A DNA stretch of 64,000 bases from Deltaproteobacteria bacterium (GTDB taxonomy: Bacteria; Desulfobacterota; Syntrophobacteria; Syntrophobacterales; Syntrophobacteraceae), in assembly GCA_012517315.1 (NCBI GenBank), contig JAAYVE010000005.1:121843-185842 (forward strand), given 5' to 3'. This document shows, piece after piece, positions 1 to 8,833 of this stretch. Position 1 is the first letter of the stretch. The number at the start of each line of letters is the position of its first letter. The notes under the pieces were generated by a model. That model was not told where the DNA came from, did not search any database, and saw only the letters and a list, made by a program, of their open reading frames with translations. The position numbers and the translations under genes are program-made.

Positions 1-239
1 ATGGCTATCAGCACCAGACCGTATCTCAGTGCCGGGTCAAGACCGAAGAGCCTCGCAATTGAGGTGGCAATGAGGGGGAGGATGATGTAGCTCGCGACCA
101 CCGCCGAAATCGTCATCCGAACATTTTTGAGAGGCTCAATAATTTGTCTGACCGTCTGACTCAATCCCAGTGCCAGCATTCCACTGACCACATAAATCAG
201 TATCACCGGGGTTAATGCGTGTGACAGAAACTCATTCAT
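1..239 (-). CDS. Bile acid:Na+ symporter (BASS) family protein, N-terminal part, runs off the left edge
   Basis: About 79 codons are readable from an ATG at 239 to the window edge. The peptide begins MNEFLSHALTPVILIYVVSG and continues through hydrophobic segments broken by a short polar stretch (SQTVRQIIEPLKNVRM). This is the layout of the first helices of the BASS/ACR3 fold, in which a half-helix is followed by a loop and another helix. It lies 68 bp downstream of the carbonic anhydrase on the same strand, so it is probably the last visible gene of the GRE/aconitase-X operon and may import an organic anion. The family is inferred from layout only; other small transporters cannot be excluded because the gene is incomplete. 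Confidence 0.5.
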   Translation of the reverse strand, partial: MNEFLSHALTPVILIYVVSGMLALGLSQTVRQIIEPLKNVRMTISAVVASYIILPLIATSIARLFGLDPALRYGLVLIA

Positions 240-307
240 ATTCTTATTCCCTTATCTGAATAATTACAGAGACCAGAATTTGCCTGACGAAAACAAACGA
301 CGCAAAT

Positions 308-913
308 TCATATAAAGCGCACCCGGCCGGTTTCAATCTCGTAGATGGCGCCGACACACCTGATGCGCCCTTCGGCCACGCGCACCTGGCCTTCGGGTGA
401 CTCGATGATCGATTGAACCGTCAAGCGGACGTTATTCTCGACAGCCAGCGCCAGCCGAGCGCGCTGCGGAAGGTCGGGATCAAGCCCGGCCAAGGCAGGC
501 AGGATGCTGTCCACAAGCAATTGGATCCGCGAAAGGTGTTGAACACCCTCATACTTCACCTGCAGGGCGGCCTGAATGGCGCCGCACCCTTCATGGCCGA
601 GCACCACCATCAAAGGGGTCTGCAGATGGCTAACAGCATATTGCAGGCTGCCCGCCACCTCCGGCGAAAGGACGTTTCCCGCGACCCGAACCACGAACAA
701 TTCACCAAGGCCGGCACTGAAAATCCACTCCGGCGGCACTCGCGAATCGCTGCACCCCAGTATCGTCGCAAAGGGCTGTTGACCCTGGACCAATCCAGCC
801 AAGGTCTCGCGCGGCAGGCTGGGCGGATGCGCCTCTCCCTTCAGAAATCGTTTGTTGCCCTCGATCAGGCGCTGGAGGGCTTCGTCGGCGGAAATATCGG
901 GCGTGTGGCTCAT
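308..913 (-). CDS. Beta-class carbonic anhydrase
   Basis: A 201-residue protein that should interconvert CO2 and bicarbonate in the cytoplasm. It has the beta-class zinc signature: CSDSR (Cys54, Asp56, Arg58) and HEGC (His107, Cys110), within the typical contexts ILGCSDSRVP and VLGHEGCGA. Length matches the family. The ATG at 913 overlaps the stop of the upstream transporter gene by 4 bp (ATGA), which implies translational coupling; an in-frame extension further upstream would lie inside that gene and is not used. Its place in the GRE operon suggests a need for bicarbonate supply or CO2 disposal, or H+/HCO3- balance linked to transport. That link is inference; the enzyme call is secure. Confidence 0.93.
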   Translation of the reverse strand: MSHTPDISADEALQRLIEGNKRFLKGEAHPPSLPRETLAGLVQGQQPFATILGCSDSRVPPEWIFSAGLGELFVVRVAGNVLSPEVAGSLQYAVSHLQTPLMVVLGHEGCGAIQAALQVKYEGVQHLSRIQLLVDSILPALAGLDPDLPQRARLALAVENNVRLTVQSIIESPEGQVRVAEGRIRCVGAIYEIETGRVRFI

Positions 914-2508
914 GACTGCCTCATCATCGCCAGCATCACCTGAAGAAGCAGGATCTTCATGATGGTGCCGGTCGGGAAAGTCATCGAGTAGACGATATCG
1001 GTGCGGTCGCTCTCCGTGAGCTTCGAAGCGAACACCATCTGGGCGGGGTTGGCGGCCACGCCGCAGGTGGCGCCGAGCAGCTCGTCGAACCCCAGTCTGA
1101 ACAGGAAGTGCCCGACGAGGAGATTGACGATCACCGCAATGAGCACGATGGCGGCGCCCAGGCCCAGGAAGAGCAACCCTGTTTGCTGCACCGTCTCGAC
1201 GAACTTCGGCCCCGAGGTCATGCCGACCTGCGCGAGAAACACCGTGAGGCCGAAATTGCGCAGGATGATGTTGGCCGAGAGCGGCATGGTCCAGACCCAA
1301 TCCCCGGTTCGGCCCAACCGGCCGAGGATCAGCCCCACGACAAGCGGGCCGCCCGCGACACCGAGACTGAGGGTGCCCAGCCCCGGGATCGGAATCGGGA
1401 GGATGCCCAGGAGCACGCCGAGCGCCATGCCGACCCCTAAGGCCATATAGCTGAATTCGGTAGTCCCCTTGATCGAATCGCCAAAGTATCGGCGCACCGC
1501 ATCATGGTGCGTGCGGCGGACCATCACACCAACGCGATCTCCGAACTCGAGCACAAGCTCAGACCTCGGAAGAAGATCGGCGTCACCCCGCCGCACGTGC
1601 ATGACGGAAAACTCAGCGACCTCCGGTATTTGGAGGTCGGCCAGCGATACGCCAACGACAGCAGGCCTGGAAACAAAGAGACGGAAATAGTCCAGGTCCC
1701 CGCGGTCCCCCGTGATCCCGCCGGCAGCAAATTTCCCAATGAGCAACCGTGCGCTCTCGAGCGCCTCTTCAGACTCGCCTGCGAGGGCCACGACGTCGTT
1801 CTGCGCGAGGACGATGTCGGGCGCAGGTACCCGGTTCTGATTTCCCTGCCGGACAATGACGACCCGAACGCCGGACGGCAGTTCGGCGGCCACTTCGGCC
1901 AGCGGCCGACCGATGATCCGCGGATTGCGCACCGCCACTTCGCGAAGTTCGAGAGCGGGCCCCGCGGGTGTCATGACTTTCTGCTTGAGCCAGACGTTGG
2001 CGAAGTACATGCAGAGGATCGGGGCGATGAAGCCGAAGGGGTACGCCACGCTGTAACCGAGGGCCGGGTCGTTGTTGCCCGCCGCGCTGATGGCCGCCTG
2101 CAGCGCCGGCGTGCTGGTCAACGCACCGCAGAACAATCCTGCTACGGCCGCCGGCGAAACCGAGAACGCGGCATAGGCTATATAGCAGACCCCGATCCCG
2201 ATCAGGTGCGACAGCAGCACCAGCCCGATCGCCTTCAGGCCGAAAGCGCTGGCCACGCCGCTGAAGAACTGCTTCCCGTACTGGATCCCGATCCCGTAAA
2301 CGAACAGGACCAGCCCGAGCGAGCCAATCAGCGCGGGCGGAGCGGCCTTGGGCGAGATCATTCCCGCAGCGAGCCCGACGAAGAGAACCGCGCCCGCACC
2401 CAGGGCAAACCCCCGAATGCTCACGCCGCCCAGCGCATACCCAAGTCCAATGACCAGGAGCATCGAGAGCAGCGGCTGCTGTTCGAGAAAGGTTTTGAGG
2501 ATATCCAT
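910..2508 (-). CDS. AspT/YidE-type membrane transporter with two RCK-C (TrkA-C) domains
   Basis: A 532-residue integral membrane protein of the aspartate:alanine exchanger (AAE) family. It has an N-terminal membrane block (about residues 1-190, containing GALTSTPALQAA, a conserved pore-type motif), then two cytoplasmic TrkA-C/RCK-C modules (about 195-265 and 275-350), then a second membrane block (about 355-530, with GATCGVAANPAQ). Known members exchange carboxylic or amino acids, such as aspartate for alanine. In this operon it probably imports the substrate or exports the product of the GRE/aconitase-X pathway. It starts 5 bp after the activase stop and overlaps the carbonic anhydrase by 4 bp. 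The family is confident; the substrate is unknown. Confidence 0.85.
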   Translation of the reverse strand: MDILKTFLEQQPLLSMLLVIGLGYALGGVSIRGFALGAGAVLFVGLAAGMISPKAAPPALIGSLGLVLFVYGIGIQYGKQFFSGVASAFGLKAIGLVLLSHLIGIGVCYIAYAAFSVSPAAVAGLFCGALTSTPALQAAISAAGNNDPALGYSVAYPFGFIAPILCMYFANVWLKQKVMTPAGPALELREVAVRNPRIIGRPLAEVAAELPSGVRVVIVRQGNQNRVPAPDIVLAQNDVVALAGESEEALESARLLIGKFAAGGITGDRGDLDYFRLFVSRPAVVGVSLADLQIPEVAEFSVMHVRRGDADLLPRSELVLEFGDRVGVMVRRTHHDAVRRYFGDSIKGTTEFSYMALGVGMALGVLLGILPIPIPGLGTLSLGVAGGPLVVGLILGRLGRTGDWVWTMPLSANIILRNFGLTVFLAQVGMTSGPKFVETVQQTGLLFLGLGAAIVLIAVIVNLLVGHFLFRLGFDELLGATCGVAANPAQMVFASKLTESDRTDIVYSMTFPTGTIMKILLLQVMLAMMRQS

Positions 2509-2513
2509 TTCAG

Positions 2514-3482
2514 CTACCTCGCTTGGGTCGGTCGGCCAAAGGCCTCGTCGATGATCTCCCTCAGCCGCTTGAGGGTTTCCGGACTCGGCGAGGTGAAATC
2601 CTGCATCTCGTAAACCGCCCCCAAGAACTCATACTTTCCCTCCCCGAAACGGTGATAGGGCAGCAGTTCATAATCGATCACGTTTTTGTAGGGCTTGATG
2701 AACGCCAGGGTGGCCCGGATGTGCTCTTCGTCGTCATTGACCCCCGGGATGACCGGGGTCCGGGCGATGAACTTTGTATCGGGAAATGTCTCATAGGCCC
2801 GCTTGAGGTTGGCGCGGATCCGCGTGTTGTCCGCCCCGCACCACCTCTTGTGTCGCTCCGGATCGGTCAGCTTGATGTCGTGGAGCACGGTATCGACATG
2901 AGGCAGGACCTTGGCCATGAAATCCCAGGGCACATTGCTCGCCGTTTCGATCGCCGTGTTGATCCCCCGCCGGTGCGCTTCGGCGAGGAGAGCCGCAAGG
3001 AAATCGGCCTGCAGCAGGCACTCGCCTCCGCTCACCGTCATTCCGCCCCCGGATTCGCGGTAGAAGCTGCCGTCCTGCTCCACTTCTTCGAGCACCTGAT
3101 CTACGGTCATCTCCTGTCCAAACAGGGTGAGGGCATGGGTCGGGCAAACCGGAACGCACCGGCCGCAGTTGGTGCACAGGTCCCAGTTGACGCGCACCTT
3201 GTCGTCCGGCCGGTCGCCTGAGCCGACCGCATAGAGGGCCGACTCCGGGCAGACGTCCTTCAGGCAGAAGCCGCACTCTTTTTCGCCGATGCATTTGCGG
3301 GGGTTGTAGGCGAGCTCCGGCTTCAGGTGGATGCTCTCGGGATTGGAGCACCACTTGCATCGAAGCGAGCAGCCCTTGAGGAAGACGGTCGTCCGGATGC
3401 CGGGGCCGTCGTGGGTGCAAAAATGCTGGATGTTCAGGACCAGTCCTGTCGGAGCTCTTGTGCTCACGTGCTGATTGCTCAT
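2514..3482 (-). CDS. Glycyl radical enzyme activase (radical SAM)
   Basis: A 322-residue PFL-activase family protein. It cleaves S-adenosylmethionine and abstracts hydrogen from the GRE glycine to make the glycyl radical. Visible features are the radical-SAM triad CSLRCKWC (CxxxCxxC, near residue 38) preceded by the DGPGIRT motif, and two inserted ferredoxin-type [4Fe-4S] cysteine sets (CGFCLKDVCPE and CTNCGRCVPVCP), which are typical of activases for GREs other than pyruvate formate-lyase itself. The GGEC motif lies in SGGECLLQ. It lies in the same operon as the GRE at 6219-8732, its presumed partner, although three to four genes separate them. The next gene, the transporter, starts 5 bp downstream. 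Confidence 0.95.
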   Translation of the reverse strand: MSNQHVSTRAPTGLVLNIQHFCTHDGPGIRTTVFLKGCSLRCKWCSNPESIHLKPELAYNPRKCIGEKECGFCLKDVCPESALYAVGSGDRPDDKVRVNWDLCTNCGRCVPVCPTHALTLFGQEMTVDQVLEEVEQDGSFYRESGGGMTVSGGECLLQADFLAALLAEAHRRGINTAIETASNVPWDFMAKVLPHVDTVLHDIKLTDPERHKRWCGADNTRIRANLKRAYETFPDTKFIARTPVIPGVNDDEEHIRATLAFIKPYKNVIDYELLPYHRFGEGKYEFLGAVYEMQDFTSPSPETLKRLREIIDEAFGRPTQAR

Positions 3483-3494
3483 GGCCCGCCCTCC

Positions 3495-4652
3495 TCAGTC
3501 GCCTAGCGAGATGCCCAGGGCCCGGGCGATGTGAATGAGCTCGCTGTCCGCCGGCACGGTCCTGACCTGGTTGATGGCCTCGTTCATGGGCACGAACTTC
3601 AGGTCCGGCGGCTGGAAGACCACCATGACACCGCTCCGGCCGGCCTCCAGGGCGCGCACCGCGCCGGCGCCGTATCCCAACCCCAGCTGGCGGTCGACGA
3701 CAGTCGGGGTTCCTCCCTTGGCCAACTGGCCCAGGACGAGGGGGGTGGTCTCTTGATCGGTCAACCGCTGGATCTCCAGGGCCACCTCCGCGGCAGCCTG
3801 ACCGGACCGGTCCATGACATGGAAGCTTTCGCCGCCGGCGGCTCCGGGGGACAGGGCAGCTTTCATCGGTGCATCCAGGGTCTTGGCTGCGCCACCGAGT
3901 CCGGCCAGCGGCTTCGCGCCCTCGGCCACCACCACCAGACCGAACCCTCTCCCGGCCGTTGCCTTTTCCCGAAGTTTCAAGGCCACCTTACGAAGATCAT
4001 ACGGAATCTCCGGAATGAGCACGGCATCGGCACAGACGGCCATTCCGGCCTGGAGCGCCAGCCATCCCGCGTGCTCACCCAGGACTTCGACGACACCGAC
4101 CCTCCGGGCAGACTGGGCCGCCTGACGACAGCGTTCAAGCATGTCAGCCACGAAGCTCAGTCCACTGTTGAACCCAAAAGAGAGCATCGTGGCGGCCACA
4201 TCGTTTTCGACGGATTTCGGGACGCAGACCGTCTTGAGGCCTTTTCGGCTGAGCTTCCAGAGGATGCTGAGCGCCCGGGCCCCGACGACGGAGATGACCG
4301 TATCGATCTTCTCCTTCTGGATGACCCCCAGGAGCTCATCGGACCGGTCCACCTCCTCCACCATGTTCTCCGCGTTGATGGTGCGGACGTGGAAGGGATC
4401 GGAGCGGGCCGCAGTGCCCAGGATGCACCCGCCAGCCCCGGCAAGGTTCTCCACGAGGGTGGGGGTGAGCGTCACCAGACCGCCTTCGGGGTAACGGTCG
4501 GGGAAGAGCAGGCCGTCAAAGCCATCGCGGATTCCGACAACTTCCCATCCCAGCTGGCTCGCCGCAAGGACCACGCCCGTGACGACACTGTTGAGCCCCG
4601 GGACATAGCCCCCCCCAAAATTGATGGCAATGCGCCTCGCCGGGTTCTCCAT
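3495..4652 (-). CDS. Phosphofructokinase-fold protein with altered active-site motifs
   Basis: A 385-residue protein with a recognisable PFK backbone: GGGYVPGLN (residues 13-21, equivalent to the GGDxPGxN loop), PKSVENDV (145-152), GEHAGW (192-197) and IPEIPYDL (213-220). Three positions that normally define catalysis differ. GGDG(S/T) reads GARAL (124-128), TIDND reads SVEND so the catalytic Asp is Glu, and the GR of MGRxxG reads GE. Ordinary ATP- or PPi-dependent fructose-6-phosphate kinase activity is therefore doubtful. It lies 12 bp upstream of the GRE activase and 35 bp downstream of the rhodanese gene, so it is part of the same operon. It may phosphorylate a different substrate or may have lost kinase activity. 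The fold call is secure; the function is open. Confidence 0.75.
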   Translation of the reverse strand: MENPARRIAINFGGGYVPGLNSVVTGVVLAASQLGWEVVGIRDGFDGLLFPDRYPEGGLVTLTPTLVENLAGAGGCILGTAARSDPFHVRTINAENMVEEVDRSDELLGVIQKEKIDTVISVVGARALSILWKLSRKGLKTVCVPKSVENDVAATMLSFGFNSGLSFVADMLERCRQAAQSARRVGVVEVLGEHAGWLALQAGMAVCADAVLIPEIPYDLRKVALKLREKATAGRGFGLVVVAEGAKPLAGLGGAAKTLDAPMKAALSPGAAGGESFHVMDRSGQAAAEVALEIQRLTDQETTPLVLGQLAKGGTPTVVDRQLGLGYGAGAVRALEAGRSGVMVVFQPPDLKFVPMNEAINQVRTVPADSELIHIARALGISLGD

Positions 4653-4687
4653 GGCTCAGCTCCTTTCCTGATGGTTGTTGATTCACC

Positions 4688-5095
4688 TCAAGGCTTGAGC
4701 CTGTGGAACCTGCCCGGGGTCATGGCGCCGGCCAGATGGTCCAATCGCCCCTTGAGGCCCTTCACTTCATCGAATCCCTGTGTCCGCAGATAGGCATAGG
4801 CCAGGACCCCTCTAAATCCCGTCAGACAAAACGTGATGATGAACTTGTCACGCGGCAGCTCCCCCAGCCGGTCAGGCAGCTCATCGATGGGGATGTGCAT
4901 CGCAAAGGGGAAAGCCAGGTGCTCTCTTTCTTCCCGGGTTCGCACATCCAGAAAGAGGAAATGGTCATTGTGGATGAGCTTCGCGGCATCTTCCACCGTG
5001 ATGCCGTATTCCCCCAGGACAATGAAATCGATGTCCATCTCACGAAGGACATCGGCAAAGGTCATGGTCTCGTTTGGGAGAGCTTCCGTGTTCAT
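4688..5095 (-). CDS. Single-domain rhodanese-like sulfurtransferase
   Basis: A 135-residue rhodanese domain. The active loop CLTGFRG supplies the catalytic cysteine in a CxxGxR context, and FLDVRTREERE is the usual CH2A-type segment. The start is placed at the ATG at 5095, which has a good ribosome site (GAGGTGG) seven bases upstream; a longer in-frame reading lacks any rhodanese-like sequence. It belongs to the GRE operon (64 bp after the outer-membrane protein, 35 bp before the PFK-like gene). It could handle sulfane sulfur or cyanide, or protect the pathway, which raises the possibility that the substrate contains sulfur; that part is inference. Confidence 0.85.
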   Translation of the reverse strand: MNTEALPNETMTFADVLREMDIDFIVLGEYGITVEDAAKLIHNDHFLFLDVRTREEREHLAFPFAMHIPIDELPDRLGELPRDKFIITFCLTGFRGVLAYAYLRTQGFDEVKGLKGRLDHLAGAMTPGRFHRLKP

Positions 5096-5159
5096 GCGCC
5101 ACCTCAAACCTTTTCTGTGGCCGTTCCCCGAAGTCTCGGCCCAATGCGGCCACGAGGGG

Positions 5160-6116
5160 TCAGAAAGCCCACACGAGCTTGATCCAGATAGTGTCCCCTT
5201 CGAGGCGATTGCTGGTGTCCAGCTCGGGGAGCCATTTCGCTTCAACCAGGATGGTCTGACCGCAAATGGGGGGGGAAATGTAGGAGAGGACAGGTCCGAT
5301 ACCCGCTGTGCGCCCTTCAAAGGAGCCGAGCCTCGCCCCGGAGCCGCTGTCACCGGTCAATTGCTTCCAGTAAAAGGCGTTGACCCCCACGCCCAGGATT
5401 CCGCAGTCGAAGAGGGGCAGGTGCTCGGCGACAGTCAGATCGAAGTGAACGACATCGCCGCTCCGATAGTCGATGTCGGTGTTCTTCGTGTTGAAATCCA
5501 TGCCGGCGAAAGCCGTCACTTCCAGCCCGATCTTCGTGTTGAGATAACTGAAGGACACGGTCGGCTCGAACGTCCAGTAGTTGAGGCCCACGTTGGCCAG
5601 GTCTTCCTTGTCGTACGCCCCGGTGGGGGCGTAGATGCCAAGCCGCACATCCCATTTGAATTCGCCTTTGTTCCAGGCCAGCCAGAATGGGACGAGCATC
5701 ATGTCGCCGAGCCCCTCAGCCCTGTCGCGCCTGGTGAAAGACCTTGTGGGACCGGACAGCTGGGCTGTCACATCCGCCCACACATAGGGGATGGTGGCTG
5801 CAAAGCTGAATTTGCCGCCAAGAATGCCCCAGGGGGTTCCGTAGGCAATCACAAAAACATCGGCGTAGCTGGTGAAATCCACGTCGGCGGCAAGCAGGAT
5901 CCCGATCGGGAAGATTCTTTCGGCGCCGGCGGACCCGCTGTAAGTGTTGAAGACGTTTTCCACAACCAGGCCGGTGGGCGCCGCGTCGATGAAGGAGGCG
6001 AACATTCCCGGACTGTAATGGCCGATCCCTTTCTCCGCCCCACGGGCACTACCGCCTGGCGCAAGCAGGAAGCAGACGATGAGTCCCAGAAAACCTGCAA
6101 CGGTTTCCTTCTTCAT
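5160..6116 (-). CDS. Outer-membrane protein of the phenol-degradation MetA (SphA-like) family
   Basis: A 318-residue exported protein. A signal peptide (MKKETVAGFLGLIVCFLLAP..ARGAEKG) is followed by alternating beta-strand sequence rich in aromatic and glycine residues, ending in the aromatic C-terminus IWIKLVWAF expected of an outer-membrane beta-barrel. The body resembles the MetA-pathway family, whose members often accompany catabolic genes for hydrophobic or aromatic compounds and are thought to help uptake across the outer membrane. It sits 102 bp downstream of the GRE. It suggests that the operon's substrate is brought in from outside the cell. Family moderately sure; substrate unknown. 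Confidence 0.7.
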   Translation of the reverse strand: MKKETVAGFLGLIVCFLLAPGGSARGAEKGIGHYSPGMFASFIDAAPTGLVVENVFNTYSGSAGAERIFPIGILLAADVDFTSYADVFVIAYGTPWGILGGKFSFAATIPYVWADVTAQLSGPTRSFTRRDRAEGLGDMMLVPFWLAWNKGEFKWDVRLGIYAPTGAYDKEDLANVGLNYWTFEPTVSFSYLNTKIGLEVTAFAGMDFNTKNTDIDYRSGDVVHFDLTVAEHLPLFDCGILGVGVNAFYWKQLTGDSGSGARLGSFEGRTAGIGPVLSYISPPICGQTILVEAKWLPELDTSNRLEGDTIWIKLVWAF

Positions 6117-6218
6117 GCTCCGTTACCTCCTTTCGAAAGGCAATTGGCTCTTCCATGGACCCTCTCGGGAACGCCTGTAATTCCCGCATCCTTTCGTGCG
6201 AGCGTGAGAGAGATGAGC

Positions 6219-8732
6219 TCAGCCCATTTGCTCCTCGGTCCGCGCGATGATCTCCGCCTGCTGTGAGGGTGAAAGGTCCACGAAGTACGCGCAGTAGCCG
6301 GCAACCCGCACCACGAGGTCCCGGTACTTTTCGGGGTTCTTCTGCGCGTCGAGCAGGGATTGCTTGTTGAGGATGTTGAACTGGATGTGCGCATGCTTCT
6401 GGCTGCTCCAGGCGCGGATGAGCTGCATGAGCCGGCGCGTCCCTTCTTCCCCCGCCACGTTGGCGGGCGCCATCTTCATGTTGAGCAGGTCCTCGCGATG
6501 CTCTTTGTAGATGTGGCAGGTCGCCCGGGCGATGGACTGGAGGGTGACCGTAGGTCCCTTGGTGTCGCAGCCGTGCGAGGGAACGATGCCGTCGGAGAGG
6601 AACTCTCCGGCCGGCCGGCCGTTCGGCGTCGCCATGGTGACCTTGCCGCAGGGGTTATGGAAGGTAATGGGAATGATGCGCATGTTGAAGCTCTGACCAT
6701 GCGGTTTGGGATGGTTGTGCGCATACTCCATGACGAACCGCTGGATCTCGTAGCCGATGGCATCTACCCACTCGATGCCGTTGCCGTACTTGGGGGCATT
6801 GAGGCACATCTGGCGGATGGCCTCCTTGCCCTCCCAGTTCTTTTCGAGGGCGTCGAGAAGCTGGTCCCAGGTGAGTTTCTTCGTGTCGTAGATGAGGTGC
6901 TTCACGGCCGCTAGGGAATCGATGCAGGTCGCGAATCCTCCAAGCCCGTCGATGCAGGCCGCATCCAGGCCCCCCGGGATATAGTCCCCGTGTGTGTGGA
7001 GATCCCTGCCGTGCTCCATGGCCAGATCATGCAGCAGGGAGGCCAGCGGAGCCGCGATGTACCTGGGCTTCAACGCGACCGCCGTGTACACCTGGATCAT
7101 GCAGTGCCTGATAACGTTCTCCAGCTGCATCTTGAAGGCATTCCAGAAATCGTCGTAGGTCTTGAAGGTCCTCGGGTCCCCCGTCTTCAGGCCGAATAGC
7201 TCGTCGTTATGGATTTTCATCCTGCCGTCGCGGAGCGTCATTTCCATGACCGCGCCGTAATTGATTCCGGAATTGCCGGTCTTGTGGGTCTCGCGGTTGG
7301 GCAGGCGCGATTCGCTGCATCCCGATATGGCGTAATCGAGGGCCTCCTTCATGACGATCCCGTTGCTCATGAACCACGGAACCATGAACTCGTCGTTGAG
7401 CAGCTTGGGTGAGCCTTTGCCATCCTTGATGACCTCAGCCACTGCGTGCAGGAACTTGTCGGGCGTGTTGGCGTGGATCCGCACTCCCAGCTCCGGGTAG
7501 CTGCAGGGAAGCGGCCGGGTGGATTCCAGAAGCACATACGAGAGCTCATTGGTGGCGTCGAGTCCTTCGGGGGTCTGACCGCCGATGGTCACGGTCTCAT
7601 GGTGGGAGAATCCCTCACGACCCTTGGCCAGGGCGGGCGACATCTGGGACTGGATGCACTGCATGACGTTCAGCCAGAGGCACTGGAACAGCTCCTGCGC
7701 CTCCTCCGGCGTGATTCGGCCTTCTTCGAGGTCTCTCTTGTACGTGGGATAGAAATACTGGTCCATCCGGCCGGAGTTGATATCGCCACCGACCATTTCC
7801 TCCAGGCGCGAGAAGAGCTGGGTGAACCACTGCGACTGGATCGCTTCCCGGAAGGTGCGCGCCGGATTCTCGGGAACCCACGCGCAGATGGCCGCGATCT
7901 CCTCCAGTTCCATCTTGCGCCGGGCGTCTTTCGTCCTGGCCGCCATCTGGCCGGCCAGTTCGGAATAGCGTTTGGCGAAGAGGCTCAAGGCGTCGCAGGC
8001 GATGATAGCCGCCTCATAGAACGGCCCCTTGAAAGCCAGGTCGCGCGGGTGTTCCAGCGCGGCCAGCCGTGCCTGGGCTTCCTCGCGCATGCCCTTGCAC
8101 CCCCGCGTCAGCATCTTCCCAAAGTCGATGACCCAGTTCTGGGAGTGCCGCATGGTTGAGGTATTGACGATCACGAACGTCTGCTTGATCCCGATGTTCT
8201 CGGGGTCCGAACCGAAGTTCATGTGCCGGGATTCGGGAGGCAGGGCCTTGACGAAGTTGGGGGTGAAGTCCTTGCCGTTCCAGTAGGGGAAAAGGACCTC
8301 ATCAATGATCTTCTTGTCTTCCTCGGTCACGGTCACGGCGTCCGGGGCGCCTTTGGCCGCGATGAACGCCTCGGCGCCGGCCTTCATGATCGAGCCGTCC
8401 AGCTCGGGGAAAACCAGGGTGTAGCGCCCGAACCAGGTGTTGGGGCGGCCGACGATCAGCTCGTCGTCGAAGATGGCGACGGAGATGTTTTCGGCAATGT
8501 GCTTCAGGGCCTTGGCCCAGCGCAGGACCAGCGGCTGACCTTCGCTGGTCTTGAAGGACTCCGTGAAGTAGACCGCCCGCTCCAGGGCGACGCGGGGCGG
8601 GCCATAGGAGCGGATGGCGTCAAACATTCTCAGGACCCGGTCGGTCGCGGTCCCGTGCAATACCTTTTTGCCATCAACGATGGCCTGTTCTTGCGCTGAG
8701 AGGAGTTGGGCAGTTTCAGTCGCCATATTCAT
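6219..8732 (-). CDS. Glycyl radical enzyme (PFL-like family), probable dehydratase/lyase class
   Basis: An 837-residue GRE, the usual length for the non-PFL classes. The C-terminal radical loop is VRVAGYCAYF with the radical glycine at residue 812. The active-site cysteine is in GCSES (Cys472), with Glu474 two residues later. The C-x-E pattern is shared by GREs such as choline TMA-lyase, diol dehydratases and sulfonate lyases, in which Cys starts catalysis and Glu acts as a base; PFL has Cys-Cys instead. The surrounding GCSESRLPNRETHKTG differs from the GCVEP-like signatures I know, so the substrate cannot be assigned. The start at 8732 is supported by a GGGAGAG site upstream. Its activase is at 2514-3482 and an aconitase-X dehydratase lies immediately upstream in the operon. 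Confidence 0.92.
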   Translation of the reverse strand: MNMATETAQLLSAQEQAIVDGKKVLHGTATDRVLRMFDAIRSYGPPRVALERAVYFTESFKTSEGQPLVLRWAKALKHIAENISVAIFDDELIVGRPNTWFGRYTLVFPELDGSIMKAGAEAFIAAKGAPDAVTVTEEDKKIIDEVLFPYWNGKDFTPNFVKALPPESRHMNFGSDPENIGIKQTFVIVNTSTMRHSQNWVIDFGKMLTRGCKGMREEAQARLAALEHPRDLAFKGPFYEAAIIACDALSLFAKRYSELAGQMAARTKDARRKMELEEIAAICAWVPENPARTFREAIQSQWFTQLFSRLEEMVGGDINSGRMDQYFYPTYKRDLEEGRITPEEAQELFQCLWLNVMQCIQSQMSPALAKGREGFSHHETVTIGGQTPEGLDATNELSYVLLESTRPLPCSYPELGVRIHANTPDKFLHAVAEVIKDGKGSPKLLNDEFMVPWFMSNGIVMKEALDYAISGCSESRLPNRETHKTGNSGINYGAVMEMTLRDGRMKIHNDELFGLKTGDPRTFKTYDDFWNAFKMQLENVIRHCMIQVYTAVALKPRYIAAPLASLLHDLAMEHGRDLHTHGDYIPGGLDAACIDGLGGFATCIDSLAAVKHLIYDTKKLTWDQLLDALEKNWEGKEAIRQMCLNAPKYGNGIEWVDAIGYEIQRFVMEYAHNHPKPHGQSFNMRIIPITFHNPCGKVTMATPNGRPAGEFLSDGIVPSHGCDTKGPTVTLQSIARATCHIYKEHREDLLNMKMAPANVAGEEGTRRLMQLIRAWSSQKHAHIQFNILNKQSLLDAQKNPEKYRDLVVRVAGYCAYFVDLSPSQQAEIIARTEEQMG

Positions 8733-8833
8733 CTACTCTCCCTTTTTCATGTCTTGGGATACTGGCTGGTGGCAAGGATGTCCGGTCTGATTTTGGGCTC
8801 AAGTCCACTGCCACGCTTCCCTCAGTTGGGCAG

